DNA of 64,000 bases, from assembly GCF_000170755.1 (NCBI RefSeq), contig NZ_ABCK01000011.1:123039-187038 (forward strand), given 5' to 3'. This document shows positions 42,819-52,182 of this stretch, piece by piece. Position 1 is the stretch's first letter. Each line of letters starts with the position of its first letter. A program made the translations under genes and the position numbers. Below the pieces are notes generated by a model that was not told where the DNA came from, ran no database searches, and saw only the letters and a list, made by a program, of their open reading frames with translations. Origin of the DNA: Lentisphaera araneosa HTCC2155 (GTDB lineage: Bacteria; Verrucomicrobiota; Lentisphaeria; Lentisphaerales; Lentisphaeraceae).

Positions 42819-43457
42819 CTAATTGATAAAGAGCATCAAAGGGGCTGAAGGACGAATCAATTCCAACATAGGCTTTAAGCTCTGTTGACTTAACAGTAGG
42901 TCGGGTAGAAATACCGCGCCACTCATAAGCGCCACCAATAAGTAGGCCCGAATTAAAGCAGAGTTACTGGTTGTCGCACTGGCAGAAACAGCCAAACAAA
43001 CTCCACCATAACAAATTGCAGAGATCAAAATAATGATTTGACCTTGGAGCAAGACTCCGGCATTAACACCTCCAGATAAGAGGCAGAGAGAACTAATGGG
43101 AAGAAAAAACAAAACCATCAGCACCTGCATAGTAATCACGGCAAAAAGTTTACCAAACATAATGTCACCAGGCTTCAGCATGGTCGTGATCAACATCACA
43201 AAACGATTCTTTTCTTTTTCATCCGAAACGGAACAAGCACAAAGTGCCGGTACAAATGCTAAAATAATCGCTAAGTTCAACAATAAGATGATCGAGAAAA
43301 TATGACGCCCAGAAGCTCGAATCACCGAAAAAACGTCACTCTCTGGCCACAGCAAACAGAGAAAACCTGCCATCACTAGGAAGGCAAAGAAAACAAAACT
43401 CTGCAAGCGTACATCTCGCAAGTATTGCTTTAATTCATGTAGGAAAATTGTAAACAT
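42819..43457 (-). CDS. ABC-2 type permease, N-terminal part
   Basis: 212 residues, about six membrane helices; starts MFTIFLHELKQYLRD, contains ALCACSVSDEKEKNRFVMLI and KPGDIMFGKLFAVITMQVL, the same signature as in the C-terminal part, so the whole protein is a duplicated ABC-2 permease. The zero frame stops at 42819-42821, five codons after CCT TTG. The -1 frame, from the same point, continues sensibly into the C-terminal part. Either programmed frameshifting gives a long and a short form, or the gene carries a frameshift mutation or base-calling error. Confidence 0.8.
   Translation of the reverse strand: MFTIFLHELKQYLRDVRLQSFVFFAFLVMAGFLCLLWPESDVFSVIRASGRHIFSIILLLNLAIILAFVPALCACSVSDEKEKNRFVMLITTMLKPGDIMFGKLFAVITMQVLMVLFFLPISSLCLLSGGVNAGVLLQGQIIILISAICYGGVCLAVSASATTSNSALIRAYLLVALMSGAVFLPDLLLSQQSLKPMLELIRPSAPLMLFIN
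42837..42843 (-). other. Slippery heptamer C CCT TTG, apparent -1 frameshift site
   Basis: In the reading frame of the N-terminal part the bases are C CCT TTG, an exact X XXY YYZ heptamer. A -1 slip reads CCC TTT and then GAT GCT, the frame of the C-terminal part. The zero-frame stop is five codons on. A downstream pseudoknot is not obvious by eye. Confidence 0.45.
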
Positions 43458-43463
43458 ACTAAC

Positions 43464-44387
43464 CTACTTAGCAGCTAACTGCATAAACATTTCTTCCAAC
43501 TCGAGCTCTTGTAATTTAAATGAGTTGACTCGAATATTATTCTCAATCAAGTACGCCAAGACTTTAGCTCCAAGATCTTCTTCTTTGTCACAAGAAAACG
43601 AAATCTGCTGCTCCCTAAGCTGAATATCTTTTATTGATCCCATATTCGATAAAAACTGTTGCGCATTACCTAGATCATCTTTGTGAACTTCGATAACGTA
43701 AGTTTTTTTATCTGTCAATGACTCCGTGATATCATCTAATTTACCAAAGGCTTCCATATTACCTTTATTGATGATACCAACAAGATCACACATATTCCCC
43801 AAATCAGGCAAAATATGAGATGAGAGAATAATAGTTTTACCAACATCTCTCAATTCGCAGACAACTTCACGCATCTCTATTCGAGCTTGGGGGTCTAAAC
43901 CACCTGCAGGTTCATCCAAAATCAAAACTTTGGGGTCTGGCAAAATTGTCTTTGCTAATCCGACACGTTGACGCATACCACGCGACAATGAGGCCACTTG
44001 GTAATCCACCATATCGCCAGAGCGCGTCAGATCTAAGGCTTTGAGAATACGCTCTTTCCTTAGTTTGCGTGGGATTCTATAAGCCGCTCCAAAAAAGTCT
44101 AAATACTGCCATACAGTCATGCGCTCATAAACACCAAAAATATCTGGCATGTAACCCACACTCTGTTTTAACTTCTTTAGATTTCGCGGCTTTACAGGAA
44201 TCCCATCTATCGTGGCACTACCCGAGTCAGGGTCCATTAGCCCCGTTAAAATCTTAAATGTCGTGGTTTTCCCTGCTCCATTGTGACCAACAAAGCCCAT
44301 TATTGAACCCTCAGGAACGGTAAATGAAACCTGATGAATACCACGTCCATTACCAAACGATTTACTTAATGAGTTTAATTCTATCAT
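43464..44387 (-). CDS. ABC transporter ATPase (CcmA/gliding-type exporter)
   Basis: 307 residues. Walker A GHNGAGKTT (about 34-42), Q-loop in QSVGYMPD, signature SLSRGMRQRVGLAK, Walker B KVLILDEPAGGLDPQ, His switch ILSSHILPD. The last 80 residues are the usual regulatory extension of ABC-2 exporter ATPases. It pairs with the permease 6 bases downstream. The start overlaps the previous gene stop by four bases. Confidence 0.95.
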   Translation of the reverse strand: MIELNSLSKSFGNGRGIHQVSFTVPEGSIMGFVGHNGAGKTTTFKILTGLMDPDSGSATIDGIPVKPRNLKKLKQSVGYMPDIFGVYERMTVWQYLDFFGAAYRIPRKLRKERILKALDLTRSGDMVDYQVASLSRGMRQRVGLAKTILPDPKVLILDEPAGGLDPQARIEMREVVCELRDVGKTIILSSHILPDLGNMCDLVGIINKGNMEAFGKLDDITESLTDKKTYVIEVHKDDLGNAQQFLSNMGSIKDIQLREQQISFSCDKEEDLGAKVLAYLIENNIRVNSFKLQELELEEMFMQLAAK

Positions 44388-46561
44388 GGTAGTTCTCCCT
44401 TTAGGCTAATATTAAATTCTTTTAATGTAAATTCTTTTATGGTCTGCAATCCAGAACCCGTTGCAAAGGCTATTTCTAAATCAAAATACAATTCATTAAC
44501 ATGTCTCGTTTTGGGCATCACGTAAGTCAACTTACTGCCTTTGAAATTATGACGTTTTTTCTTATCGATTAAAACCAACTTGTGAGGAAAAGTGGAATCA
44601 ACCTTAACATGTAATTCAATCTCTTTTACCTTTAAACCTGAAAGTTCAACAGGCACCTGCACTCTAAATCCACAGCGATTCATCCCCCCAGTAGCGGTCT
44701 TAGTCAGCTTATTTCTATTGATATCCCACAGATTTTGAAAATCTGTAAAGAAAAGTCCGACAAATTCACTTGGAACTTTTACCTTTTTAGATTTTGGGAT
44801 TAAGACAACTGGCTGCAAGCTAAGTCGTGCCGAATCGGCTTCGACTGTTTCACTCTTACAAAAGGCCACTTGCGTGCGACCCAAACCCTCACATAATGGC
44901 TCTAAAATTTCTTTACTGAGCTCATCTTTATTCAAAGATATCACCCCATTATTACCTAAGAAAATTCCTTTGATTTCATTTGAATCCAAAACTAGGCCTT
45001 GTTCATTAATACCAAGTTTCAGGGCTTCTTTCGCCTGGCTCACCCCGCCCTCTTTCCACTGAGCAAAATTACGCCAAGTCTCAGCTTCCACTTCAGTTTC
45101 TCCTAAGCTAATATTTTGCTTATCAGAGCTGATCTTTAGGAAATTTACACTTAAGCCTTCAATGTCCACTTCAGTTTTTTGACCCTCATTTGATGAGACA
45201 ACGCTCATTACGCGAGAGCCAGCGGCTTTAGGTTTTTCAAAAGTACTTAAGTTTAAAACTTTAGTATTCCCCATTGCTGAATCAAAACTTAAATTCCCCG
45301 CGCCTATCTCATATACACTGAATACATTTTCTGTTAAACCATCCTTTACATCATGAGAAAAAGATAACTGTAACTGCTTCGACTCTGTGGGCACTTTGAT
45401 CATTTTGTCTCGCCCAGAAATCAAATAAAAACTAAACAAAACAGATACACTCGCGACTAGAGCCCAAGAGTACTGAACCTTTTTAAGGATTCTAGCCAAA
45501 AGGAAAATGACAAAAACACATGAACCATAAATTAAAAGGATCATAAACAAGCCACTACTGCGTGGAGCAACCATCCCACTCATACTCGATGTATAGCGCT
45601 CCAAACTCGAATCTCCCTTATCAGAAGGCATAACCAATCGACGGCTGTAACTAATAAAAAACTTCATGAATTCAGCTATGTTTTTTGATTCTTTACCCAA
45701 AGCATCTTGAGCCAGAGGCAATGCATAAAAGAAGCTCAAACCCAAACCCACTGGTTTCGCGGCCACCAAGATATCTTTCGAATCTCTTAGCATGACATGA
45801 CTACCATCGAGTAATTTCACCTTCATAAAATCAAAACCCTGGGAACTCGTCAAGTTTGTATAAGATTTCTTTAACATGACACGGGAGTCACTTTTTTTCA
45901 CTAGAGATAGAAATTGTGCAGGTAACAACTCACCAAAACCTAAGTCATAAATGTGCGCCATAGTTTTAGGATGTGTGACTAATAAACTACCTCCATTATT
46001 GACATACTGAGAGATAACCTTTAATGATTCATTTGTTAACTGTGATTGAGGTGGCTTGTTAATAATGAGTATATCAACATTCTTTAACTCCACCCAAGTG
46101 ACTGGAATTGTAGCTACAGTATTCACTAATCTCTGAGAAGATTTAAAGAAAGATGCTTTTAGATATTTTGTATTTAGCAGGTCATCTATAACTAAAATCG
46201 TTTCAATATTGTTGGTGAAAACCTTAGAGGTAATTTGATTAATTATTCGATCACCCTTTTTAAACTGCAACTTCATCTCTCTAGAGTTCGCATCTAATTT
46301 AAAGGGGAATTCTCTCGAAGAATGCGTTTTTGGTGCTAAGGAAAATTTATAGCTCCATGTGTTTAAAGGGTAAGAAGAATTAAAGAATATTAACTCAACA
46401 TCTTCTCGCTTATTAGTCTTGTTTTCAAAATTAACACTCATCACCGCCGAGGACTGCGAAGCTACTTTCATTGAGTCATTTTGCTTGACGAAGGCATTTG
46501 TCATCCTCAGGTCTTGAGCCAAGACCGTCGACATTAATAATATATATAATAAATACTTCAC
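44384..46561 (-). CDS. Membrane protein with a GATase1-like domain, part of the ABC operon
   Basis: 725 residues, family not fully recognised. A signal peptide (MKYLLYILLMSTVLAQ) is followed by a beta-rich exported region, then a class I glutamine-amidotransferase-like fold (about 130-235; ETILVIDDLLNTKYLKA, VDILIINKPPQ, VNNGGSLLVTHP) without an obvious catalytic Cys, two or three membrane helices (about 335-385) and a C-terminal beta domain. The same order of domains is seen in proteins beside ABC-2 exporter genes (GldG/DUF4350-like context). It would act as the extracytoplasmic partner of the exporter. Confidence 0.6.
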   Translation of the reverse strand: MKYLLYILLMSTVLAQDLRMTNAFVKQNDSMKVASQSSAVMSVNFENKTNKREDVELIFFNSSYPLNTWSYKFSLAPKTHSSREFPFKLDANSREMKLQFKKGDRIINQITSKVFTNNIETILVIDDLLNTKYLKASFFKSSQRLVNTVATIPVTWVELKNVDILIINKPPQSQLTNESLKVISQYVNNGGSLLVTHPKTMAHIYDLGFGELLPAQFLSLVKKSDSRVMLKKSYTNLTSSQGFDFMKVKLLDGSHVMLRDSKDILVAAKPVGLGLSFFYALPLAQDALGKESKNIAEFMKFFISYSRRLVMPSDKGDSSLERYTSSMSGMVAPRSSGLFMILLIYGSCVFVIFLLARILKKVQYSWALVASVSVLFSFYLISGRDKMIKVPTESKQLQLSFSHDVKDGLTENVFSVYEIGAGNLSFDSAMGNTKVLNLSTFEKPKAAGSRVMSVVSSNEGQKTEVDIEGLSVNFLKISSDKQNISLGETEVEAETWRNFAQWKEGGVSQAKEALKLGINEQGLVLDSNEIKGIFLGNNGVISLNKDELSKEILEPLCEGLGRTQVAFCKSETVEADSARLSLQPVVLIPKSKKVKVPSEFVGLFFTDFQNLWDINRNKLTKTATGGMNRCGFRVQVPVELSGLKVKEIELHVKVDSTFPHKLVLIDKKKRHNFKGSKLTYVMPKTRHVNELYFDLEIAFATGSGLQTIKEFTLKEFNISLKGELP

Positions 46562-48735
46562 ACTCTCTCCTTGAGCTGCTCTAGCAACTTCACGACTTTT
46601 TCATACTGAATCAACAGCTCTTTTTCATTTTTGAATTCTCGTAACAAAAGCAGGTTTATTTGCTTCATTTTATTACTTGAAATATCTATTTTTTGCATTT
46701 CCTCAACCGTCAATTCTCGACCCCTGAGTCTATTAAATCTTGGGCCCGCCAAAGAAATCTCCTCCAACTTCAAATGACTTGATAAAACTTCTTTTTTAAA
46801 GTCAACGCCTAAACGACGATAATAGTCACCATAGCTGAGAACCAAATTATGCCCTCTCCTGCTATCTGGTGCTAAGTTCAGCCCCTTCTGCAGAGTCTCC
46901 ATTACAAGTTCTGGTGATTTTTTTCTTTGAAACTGTAATTCTGCAAGAGTCATATAATTTACTCCATAGCGTGGTTCAGCACTAACGGCCTTCTCCATCG
47001 AGCGCTCAGACTCCAATAAATATTGCTCCATAGCGACTTCATCGACAATTCCACCCTGAGACTGAATATTCTTTTGCCTGAAATACATGATTAAAAATTT
47101 CTTACTGGCCATTTTCCAAATATCAGGACGCTCCATTAAGGCATCAAGAACTTGGCATTCTTCAACAATACTTTCTGCAGACATATACTTAGAGTCACCT
47201 AATACGCCACATGAAAGGCAATAACCAAGATTATCTTGCTCGATTTCTTCAATACAATAATCGCAATGATTTAATGAAGTGTTTCCTACTTTTGCAAAGC
47301 GATAATCAATAACTGCTGCACCAAAAAATTTATCGTGGGTGAGTGAAAAACGATGCAGTGAATAGAGGTCTTTAACAAACAAAATCACACAGGCCGACAA
47401 ACAAAGAAGTAAAATATTAATGCCCGAACTCCACCTTTTACCTAAAGCACCCTCCATTTCATTTGGACGCTTTATCAAAGCCAACATCACTGCAAAAGTC
47501 GCTAAGGTACCAGGAATGAAAAAGTTGAAGTCTAATTGTGCATGAATAAACCACGCCAACAAGCCCCAGTAAATAAAATGATTCAAGCCCCATTCTTCAT
47601 CCGCCAAGACCTTAGACAAATAAATAAATATACCTACAAAAAGAGCAAATGCGATAAGTCCCGAAATGCCATTTTGCCCAATAATTGACATAGACATGTT
47701 ATGCGGTAAAACTGTTCCTTCCGCTCCTGGAATTTTATGTAAGAGATAATCATTTCTAAACTCGCCCATCCCTGCACCCAAAGGCTTCTCTTGAAACATC
47801 TCCAGACTTACCCTTGCATACTCTCCCCTTACAATCACCGAACCAATTTTTGATAAACTCGGATAAGAAACTAACATGAGCAGGACTAGAGCTCCCCAAA
47901 CGCTGTAGCGTTTAGAAGCTTTGAATTTAAGTGAAAAAGTAATCACACTCGCTATAAAAAACGCTACAAACGCCCCCCGACTCCGAGTAATCAATAGACA
48001 AAAGACCAAAGGAAGAGCTAGAGTAATAGTCCACATCAAAATCCTTTTATTATCCACTACAAATGACTTGAGGATATGCGTCAGCATATAGAGAAATATC
48101 CCAAAAACCAAAACCAAGTGCGCCGCATAGCTATTTGACAAGACAAAATCGGCATAGAGTAAAGTTTCTTGTGCTCGACCTTTAAAATCTCCTAGATCAA
48201 CCAAGGAAGATTGTTGAATGCTCTGTACATTCTGTTGAAAACCATAAAAATATTGATACACACCATTAAATATAGATTTGCAGGCCCCGCAAAAAATTGC
48301 ACCTACAAAGAGTATACGAACTTTCGAGTGCTGATTCACCACAATCCACACAGAGAGTGACAATGAAAAAACCATAACTACATGAGTCACATATTGGTTT
48401 AAAAATGCCTTTTCTGTCGTACTCACCCCTCCAGGAAACAGCGCTAAAAGTAGGGCAAACCAAGGAACAAAAATGTAGATATTTTGAACTTCTTTCGCTA
48501 AGCGCTGAGGATAGACAACAATGGTAAATAACAAGCAACATAAGGATGCGATGGTTAGAACCTGAAGAGGCCACGCAGAGGTATAAATCCATGAAAATAA
48601 ATCAAGAGGACTAAGCTCAACGGCATTTTGACCAAAGTTTAAACCAAAATACAAAGGACAAAAGAATAATAAAACTGAGATGCAAAGTATTAAGCCTCTT
48701 TCGGCGAACTTTAATTTTTGATAATGGTCAAGCAC
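46558..48735 (-). CDS. O-antigen ligase/polymerase (Wzy/WaaL)-like membrane protein with a TPR-like tail
   Basis: 725 residues from a GTG at 48735, which has GGGG about 8 bases upstream; a TTG at 48750 would add five residues. About eleven membrane helices to residue 445 with the Wzy-like loop LGAGMGEFRNDYLLHK and LPHNMSMSIIGQNGISGL. The rest is soluble: HCDYCIEEIEQDNLGYC (a possible four-Cys zinc knuckle) and helical TPR-like repeats (ESERSMEKAVSAEPRYGVNY). Likely joins or polymerises glycan in the envelope. Overlaps both neighbours. Confidence 0.72.
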   Translation of the reverse strand: MLDHYQKLKFAERGLILCISVLLFFCPLYFGLNFGQNAVELSPLDLFSWIYTSAWPLQVLTIASLCCLLFTIVVYPQRLAKEVQNIYIFVPWFALLLALFPGGVSTTEKAFLNQYVTHVVMVFSLSLSVWIVVNQHSKVRILFVGAIFCGACKSIFNGVYQYFYGFQQNVQSIQQSSLVDLGDFKGRAQETLLYADFVLSNSYAAHLVLVFGIFLYMLTHILKSFVVDNKRILMWTITLALPLVFCLLITRSRGAFVAFFIASVITFSLKFKASKRYSVWGALVLLMLVSYPSLSKIGSVIVRGEYARVSLEMFQEKPLGAGMGEFRNDYLLHKIPGAEGTVLPHNMSMSIIGQNGISGLIAFALFVGIFIYLSKVLADEEWGLNHFIYWGLLAWFIHAQLDFNFFIPGTLATFAVMLALIKRPNEMEGALGKRWSSGINILLLCLSACVILFVKDLYSLHRFSLTHDKFFGAAVIDYRFAKVGNTSLNHCDYCIEEIEQDNLGYCLSCGVLGDSKYMSAESIVEECQVLDALMERPDIWKMASKKFLIMYFRQKNIQSQGGIVDEVAMEQYLLESERSMEKAVSAEPRYGVNYMTLAELQFQRKKSPELVMETLQKGLNLAPDSRRGHNLVLSYGDYYRRLGVDFKKEVLSSHLKLEEISLAGPRFNRLRGRELTVEEMQKIDISSNKMKQINLLLLREFKNEKELLIQYEKVVKLLEQLKERV

Positions 48736-48737
48736 TC

Positions 48738-49622
48738 TTAATCCCCACAACTACCACAGTCATCTGTGGAGCAGGATGTATCCGCCCCACAGTCATCGCC
48801 ACATGCACTATCCTTTGAATCTACTAAATCATCGAGTTGTTCTCGAGACACATTCATCACACGCCCATCTTGCTTCACTCTTACAAGTAAAGAACGATTC
48901 AAGAGCGTTGTATCTAGTACACGTGCCTCTTGCCCTCTCACCATTATTTTACTACCATGAAGTGGCATATCCTCAGAAATTAATTGATAGCCCTCATACT
49001 CAAAAGCCAAACAACATTTGAGACGACCACATTGGCCAGAGATGATATTATTATTTAATGAAAGGTGCTGTTCTTTTGCCATCCTAACATTGACACTTTG
49101 AAACTCATGTATCCATGACGTACAACAGAGAACCCGACCACAAGTCCCAATCCCTCCACGCATTTTTGCAACATCGCGAACACCCACTTGTCGCATTTCT
49201 ATTTTCATCCCTAAACTCGAAGCCAATTCTCGAACTAACTGACGAAAATCTACTCTTTTGGGAGATAAAAAACGAATAACTGCACGTCGCCTATCAAAGG
49301 ATATATGCGCGTCCACCATTGAAATGTCTAAATTTGATTTGCCGATAATTTTTTCAGCTTTTTGCGAGGACGTTCGATTGAAACGATGATTCTCATTAGC
49401 TTTATTTTGATCTTGAAGTGTGGCCCGACGAAGAATCTGAGGGAGACTTTCCGAATCCGCTTCAATTGGTAATTCACCGCGACAATTCACCACACGAGCA
49501 TATTCTTTATAGGCTCCAAAATCCAAAATAACGGCATCATTTTTCTTTAACTTCTGATTATCTATACCGAGACAATCTGTTCTCAGACCGGACTCTTGCC
49601 AGACTTCATAAACTAACTTCAT
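48738..49622 (-). CDS. PSP1/RicT (YaaT)-like protein
   Basis: 294 residues from the ATG at 49622, chosen over an upstream GTG (49691) because AGGGA lies six bases before it. The PSP1 core is GIGTCGRVLCCTSWIHEF and GQCGRLKCCLAFEYE, with the clustered Cys that bind an iron-sulphur cluster in the B. subtilis protein, and RFLSPKRVDFRQLVRELAS before it. A Cys-rich tail (CGDDCGADTSCSTDDCGSC) of about 20 residues may bind metal. RicT-type proteins take part in RNA maturation and processing. It leads the operon. Confidence 0.88.
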   Translation of the reverse strand: MKLVYEVWQESGLRTDCLGIDNQKLKKNDAVILDFGAYKEYARVVNCRGELPIEADSESLPQILRRATLQDQNKANENHRFNRTSSQKAEKIIGKSNLDISMVDAHISFDRRRAVIRFLSPKRVDFRQLVRELASSLGMKIEMRQVGVRDVAKMRGGIGTCGRVLCCTSWIHEFQSVNVRMAKEQHLSLNNNIISGQCGRLKCCLAFEYEGYQLISEDMPLHGSKIMVRGQEARVLDTTLLNRSLLVRVKQDGRVMNVSREQLDDLVDSKDSACGDDCGADTSCSTDDCGSCGD

Positions 49623-49690
49623 TAAATTCCCTAATTTGACGTCGAATGTTAGTCTAAAACTTTTAATGTGAAAAGCAATACTTGAGCTCA

Positions 49691-49873
49691 CAATTAGCTA
49701 GGTGAATAAGTAAAATAAGTTGTGATTTTCAAAGTTTCAGAACATAATTAATTATTCATTTTAATTTAAGCTTAGTTTTTAATTTAATTTTTTATTGACA
49801 AGCTTAAGTTCCGATTTAATTTCATCCACAGAATTTTAACACCAATATATTACAAACCTAAGGATATCACATC
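49691..49873. other. Divergent AT-rich intergenic region
   Basis: Between the PSP1-like gene (minus) and the cytochrome gene (plus). A perfect TTGACA lies at 49795-49800 with TAATTT 16 bases on, a plausible promoter for the cytochrome gene; AAGGA precedes its ATG. Confidence 0.4.
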
Positions 49874-50683
49874 ATGTCTAGCAAACCAAAAAACACTGGT
49901 GGACCATTAGTCATCGCATTCTCCGCAGTACTAGCCGTCATGCTTTTTGTAGGCTTTAAAGGCCTCGCAAAAACTGCAAAAGAAAGTTATTCAGAAAAGC
50001 AAACAGCTATTACTCAAGCTCAAAACCAACAATCTGAAAAGATCAAATCACGTGCAGAAAAATCAAAAGCTGCTATAGCCCAAAAACAAGAAGCTAAAGC
50101 ACAAGCCGCTTCACCGGTAGCCAATGCTAATGTTGACATCGGCAAAGCTAAGTATGCTCTCTGCGCAACTTGTCACGGCCAAAACGGCGAAGGCATGGCC
50201 GCTCTAAAATCACCTGCTTTAGCTGGTCAAACTGCCGACTATATCATTCGTCAGTTACAAAACTTCAAGCACGGAGTTCGTGGTGCTGACCCTGCGAAAG
50301 ATATGGCTGGCGCTCAAATGGCTCCCATGGCAAAAATGCTTTCTGACGATGACATGAAAAATATCGCCGCCTATGTTGGCACATTAACTGGTAAAGCTGT
50401 TCACACTTTAACAGGCGATGCTGCTGCAGGTAAAGCTAAATACGCTCTGTGTGCAACTTGTCACGGTCCAAATGCTGAAGGTATGCCTGCCATGAAATCC
50501 CCTGGCTTAACCAACCTTCCTGATTACTACGTAGTATCACAGCTCAAAAACTTCAAAAGTGGCGTTCGTGGTTCAGACCCATCAAAAGACATGCATGGCT
50601 CTATGATGGCGCCAATGGCAAAAATGCTTTCTGAAGAAGACATGAAAAACTTAGCGGCTTATATCAAGACTTTAGCTAAGTAG
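49874..50683 (+). CDS. Membrane-anchored diheme cytochrome c
   Basis: 269 residues. One N-terminal membrane anchor (about 11-31), a Lys/Ala/Gln-rich helical linker (35-85), then two tandem class I cytochrome domains with CATCH at 97-101 and at 193-197, 96 residues apart, each followed by a Met ligand region (APMAKMLSDDDM, APMAKMLSEEDM) and a C-terminal helix. The two domains are near duplicates. Probably a cytochrome c4-like electron carrier in the periplasm. A strong terminator follows. Confidence 0.93.
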   Translation: MSSKPKNTGGPLVIAFSAVLAVMLFVGFKGLAKTAKESYSEKQTAITQAQNQQSEKIKSRAEKSKAAIAQKQEAKAQAASPVANANVDIGKAKYALCATCHGQNGEGMAALKSPALAGQTADYIIRQLQNFKHGVRGADPAKDMAGAQMAPMAKMLSDDDMKNIAAYVGTLTGKAVHTLTGDAAAGKAKYALCATCHGPNAEGMPAMKSPGLTNLPDYYVVSQLKNFKSGVRGSDPSKDMHGSMMAPMAKMLSEEDMKNLAAYIKTLAK

Positions 50684-50704
50684 TTTTTTACAGACCATTC
50701 TTTG

Positions 50705-50733
50705 AGGAGCACTTTAGGTGCTCCTTTTTTTTT
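50705..50733 (+). terminator. Terminator of the cytochrome gene
   Basis: GGAGCAC (50706-50712), loop TTTAG, GTGCTCC (50718-50724), then nine T. Confidence 0.92.
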
Positions 50734-50761
50734 AAAAAAAACACCGCCCCAAAGGTAACAA

Positions 50762-51310
50762 ATGAACAAGCTTTTCTGGATTGACATGGAAATGACTGGT
50801 TTAGATCCAGATGAAAATCGTATTCTTGAAATAGCTATACTCATCACTGACCACAAACTTGATATCATCGACCGCTTCCACGCCGTCATTCGCACACCTA
50901 AAGCTATCCTGGACGGCATGGATGAGTGGAATACTCGAACACACACATCTAATGGTTTAGTCAAAGAAGCCGTAAATGGCCGTTTTATTCAAGAAGTAGA
51001 AATTGATCTTTTAAATCTCGCGGATAAACACTTTGCCAATAAACAAATTTTTCTCTGTGGAAGTTCACTGAGCCTTGACCGTATGTTCATTGAAAAATTC
51101 ATGCCCAGCTTCGCCAAGAAACTTCATTATAGAATTGTTGATGTTTCATCTTGGAAAGCTATTTTTCAAACATTCCTCGATTTGCGATTCCATAAACAAG
51201 ATGCTCATCGTGCAATGAATGATATCGAAGAGTCCCTCCGCGAACTCAAATTATATTTATCATATATAGATTCCGATAAACTACCCGAAGTCCTTAACTT
51301 GAACTTATGA
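50762..51310 (+). CDS. orn: Oligoribonuclease
   Basis: 182 residues, family length. DEDDh 3'-5' exoribonuclease that finishes decay of two- to five-nucleotide RNAs and of pGpG. Exo I is FWIDMEMTGLDPDENRILE; the later motifs carry SLSLDRMF and HRAMNDIEES, giving the His and final Asp. AAAGG precedes the ATG by 6 bases. The stop overlaps the next gene by four bases, so the two are coupled. Confidence 0.95.
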   Translation: MNKLFWIDMEMTGLDPDENRILEIAILITDHKLDIIDRFHAVIRTPKAILDGMDEWNTRTHTSNGLVKEAVNGRFIQEVEIDLLNLADKHFANKQIFLCGSSLSLDRMFIEKFMPSFAKKLHYRIVDVSSWKAIFQTFLDLRFHKQDAHRAMNDIEESLRELKLYLSYIDSDKLPEVLNLNL

Positions 51311-52119
51311 AACTACTCCCCTGTCTTCACGGAACTTTCACCTACTACGACGTGTCATGGAAAAAAAACCTTGAAAACTTCGGCATAACAAAGGACGCTC
51401 CTTGGACCACAGTTCAAGCGGGAACACAGGTCAGCCGAAGTAAGCGCGTCAATTGTTTTTTGTTAGAAAAAAATAACAACAAAGCCTTCTATAAAACCTA
51501 CCAACTCCACGATAAATTTTGGGAATTCTTCTTTCGTCCGTCTAAATGCCTTACTGAGGTTCGTAATTACGTTATTATGGGAGAGATTGGCATACCTTGC
51601 CCCAAAGTCCTTGCCTATGGTGAACGCAGACAACTCGGAAGCCTTCATGAAAACTTCATTGTCACTAGTGCCGTTGAAGATGCTAAAGACCTCAGTGACT
51701 TCGGTGAGGAATGGCACGCAATGGGCGATCTAGATAAAAAAAATAGCATCTTTAAAGAAATATCAAAAGAAGTGCTCAAACAAACACGACTAGCTCATGA
51801 TAATAATTTTTTCCATTTTGACCTACACTGGAGAAACATCTTAATTAAACAAGATAAAAACGGCAATTGGACATCCTTTTGGATCGATAGCCCGCGCGGT
51901 AGAAAAATGAATATCAATCCTCAACGCGGGCGCATAGTTGACCTTTCCTGCCTAGCTCGTCTTGCCGTATACTACCTCACAAAAACACAACGTTACCGTT
52001 TTATATGCGATTACCTCCAAGTTAAGGGAGGGCCACAAGCAAAACAACTTTTCAGAGATGTGGCGAAACGTTTATCAAGACGCCCCCCTCCACCACCAAA
52101 ACACGTGAGAAATTCATAG
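51307..52119 (+). CDS. Lipopolysaccharide core kinase (WaaP/InaA-like)
   Basis: 270 residues. A protein-kinase-like fold: VNCFLLEKNNNKAFYKTY (beta strands around the phosphate site with Lys), then the catalytic loop NNFFHFDLHWRNILI with Asp and Asn, and SFWIDSPRGR in the position of the metal-binding loop. InaA/WaaP members phosphorylate heptose or Kdo of the LPS inner core. Basic C-terminus with a Pro-rich tail (RRPPPPPKHVRNS). Coupled to orn by a four-base overlap. Confidence 0.82.
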   Translation: MKLLPCLHGTFTYYDVSWKKNLENFGITKDAPWTTVQAGTQVSRSKRVNCFLLEKNNNKAFYKTYQLHDKFWEFFFRPSKCLTEVRNYVIMGEIGIPCPKVLAYGERRQLGSLHENFIVTSAVEDAKDLSDFGEEWHAMGDLDKKNSIFKEISKEVLKQTRLAHDNNFFHFDLHWRNILIKQDKNGNWTSFWIDSPRGRKMNINPQRGRIVDLSCLARLAVYYLTKTQRYRFICDYLQVKGGPQAKQLFRDVAKRLSRRPPPPPKHVRNS

Positions 52120-52182
52120 TTTTTTAAGGTATTGCTGAGCTCTAGGACTTTAACTTATTTTGCATGGCTGAAACTTAAGAGC

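Noticed and set aside
48736..48750. TTG start for the Wzy-like protein
   Set aside because: No ribosome site precedes it, while GTG at 48735 has GGGG at a good distance; the difference is only five residues.
49623..49691. GTG start for the PSP1-like protein
   Set aside because: The ATG at 49622 has AGGGA before it and gives the usual family N-terminus (MKLVYEV).
52132..52182. TTG start extending the YejB-like permease
   Set aside because: The extension has no family counterpart; the ATG at 52183 matches the usual YejB N-terminus.
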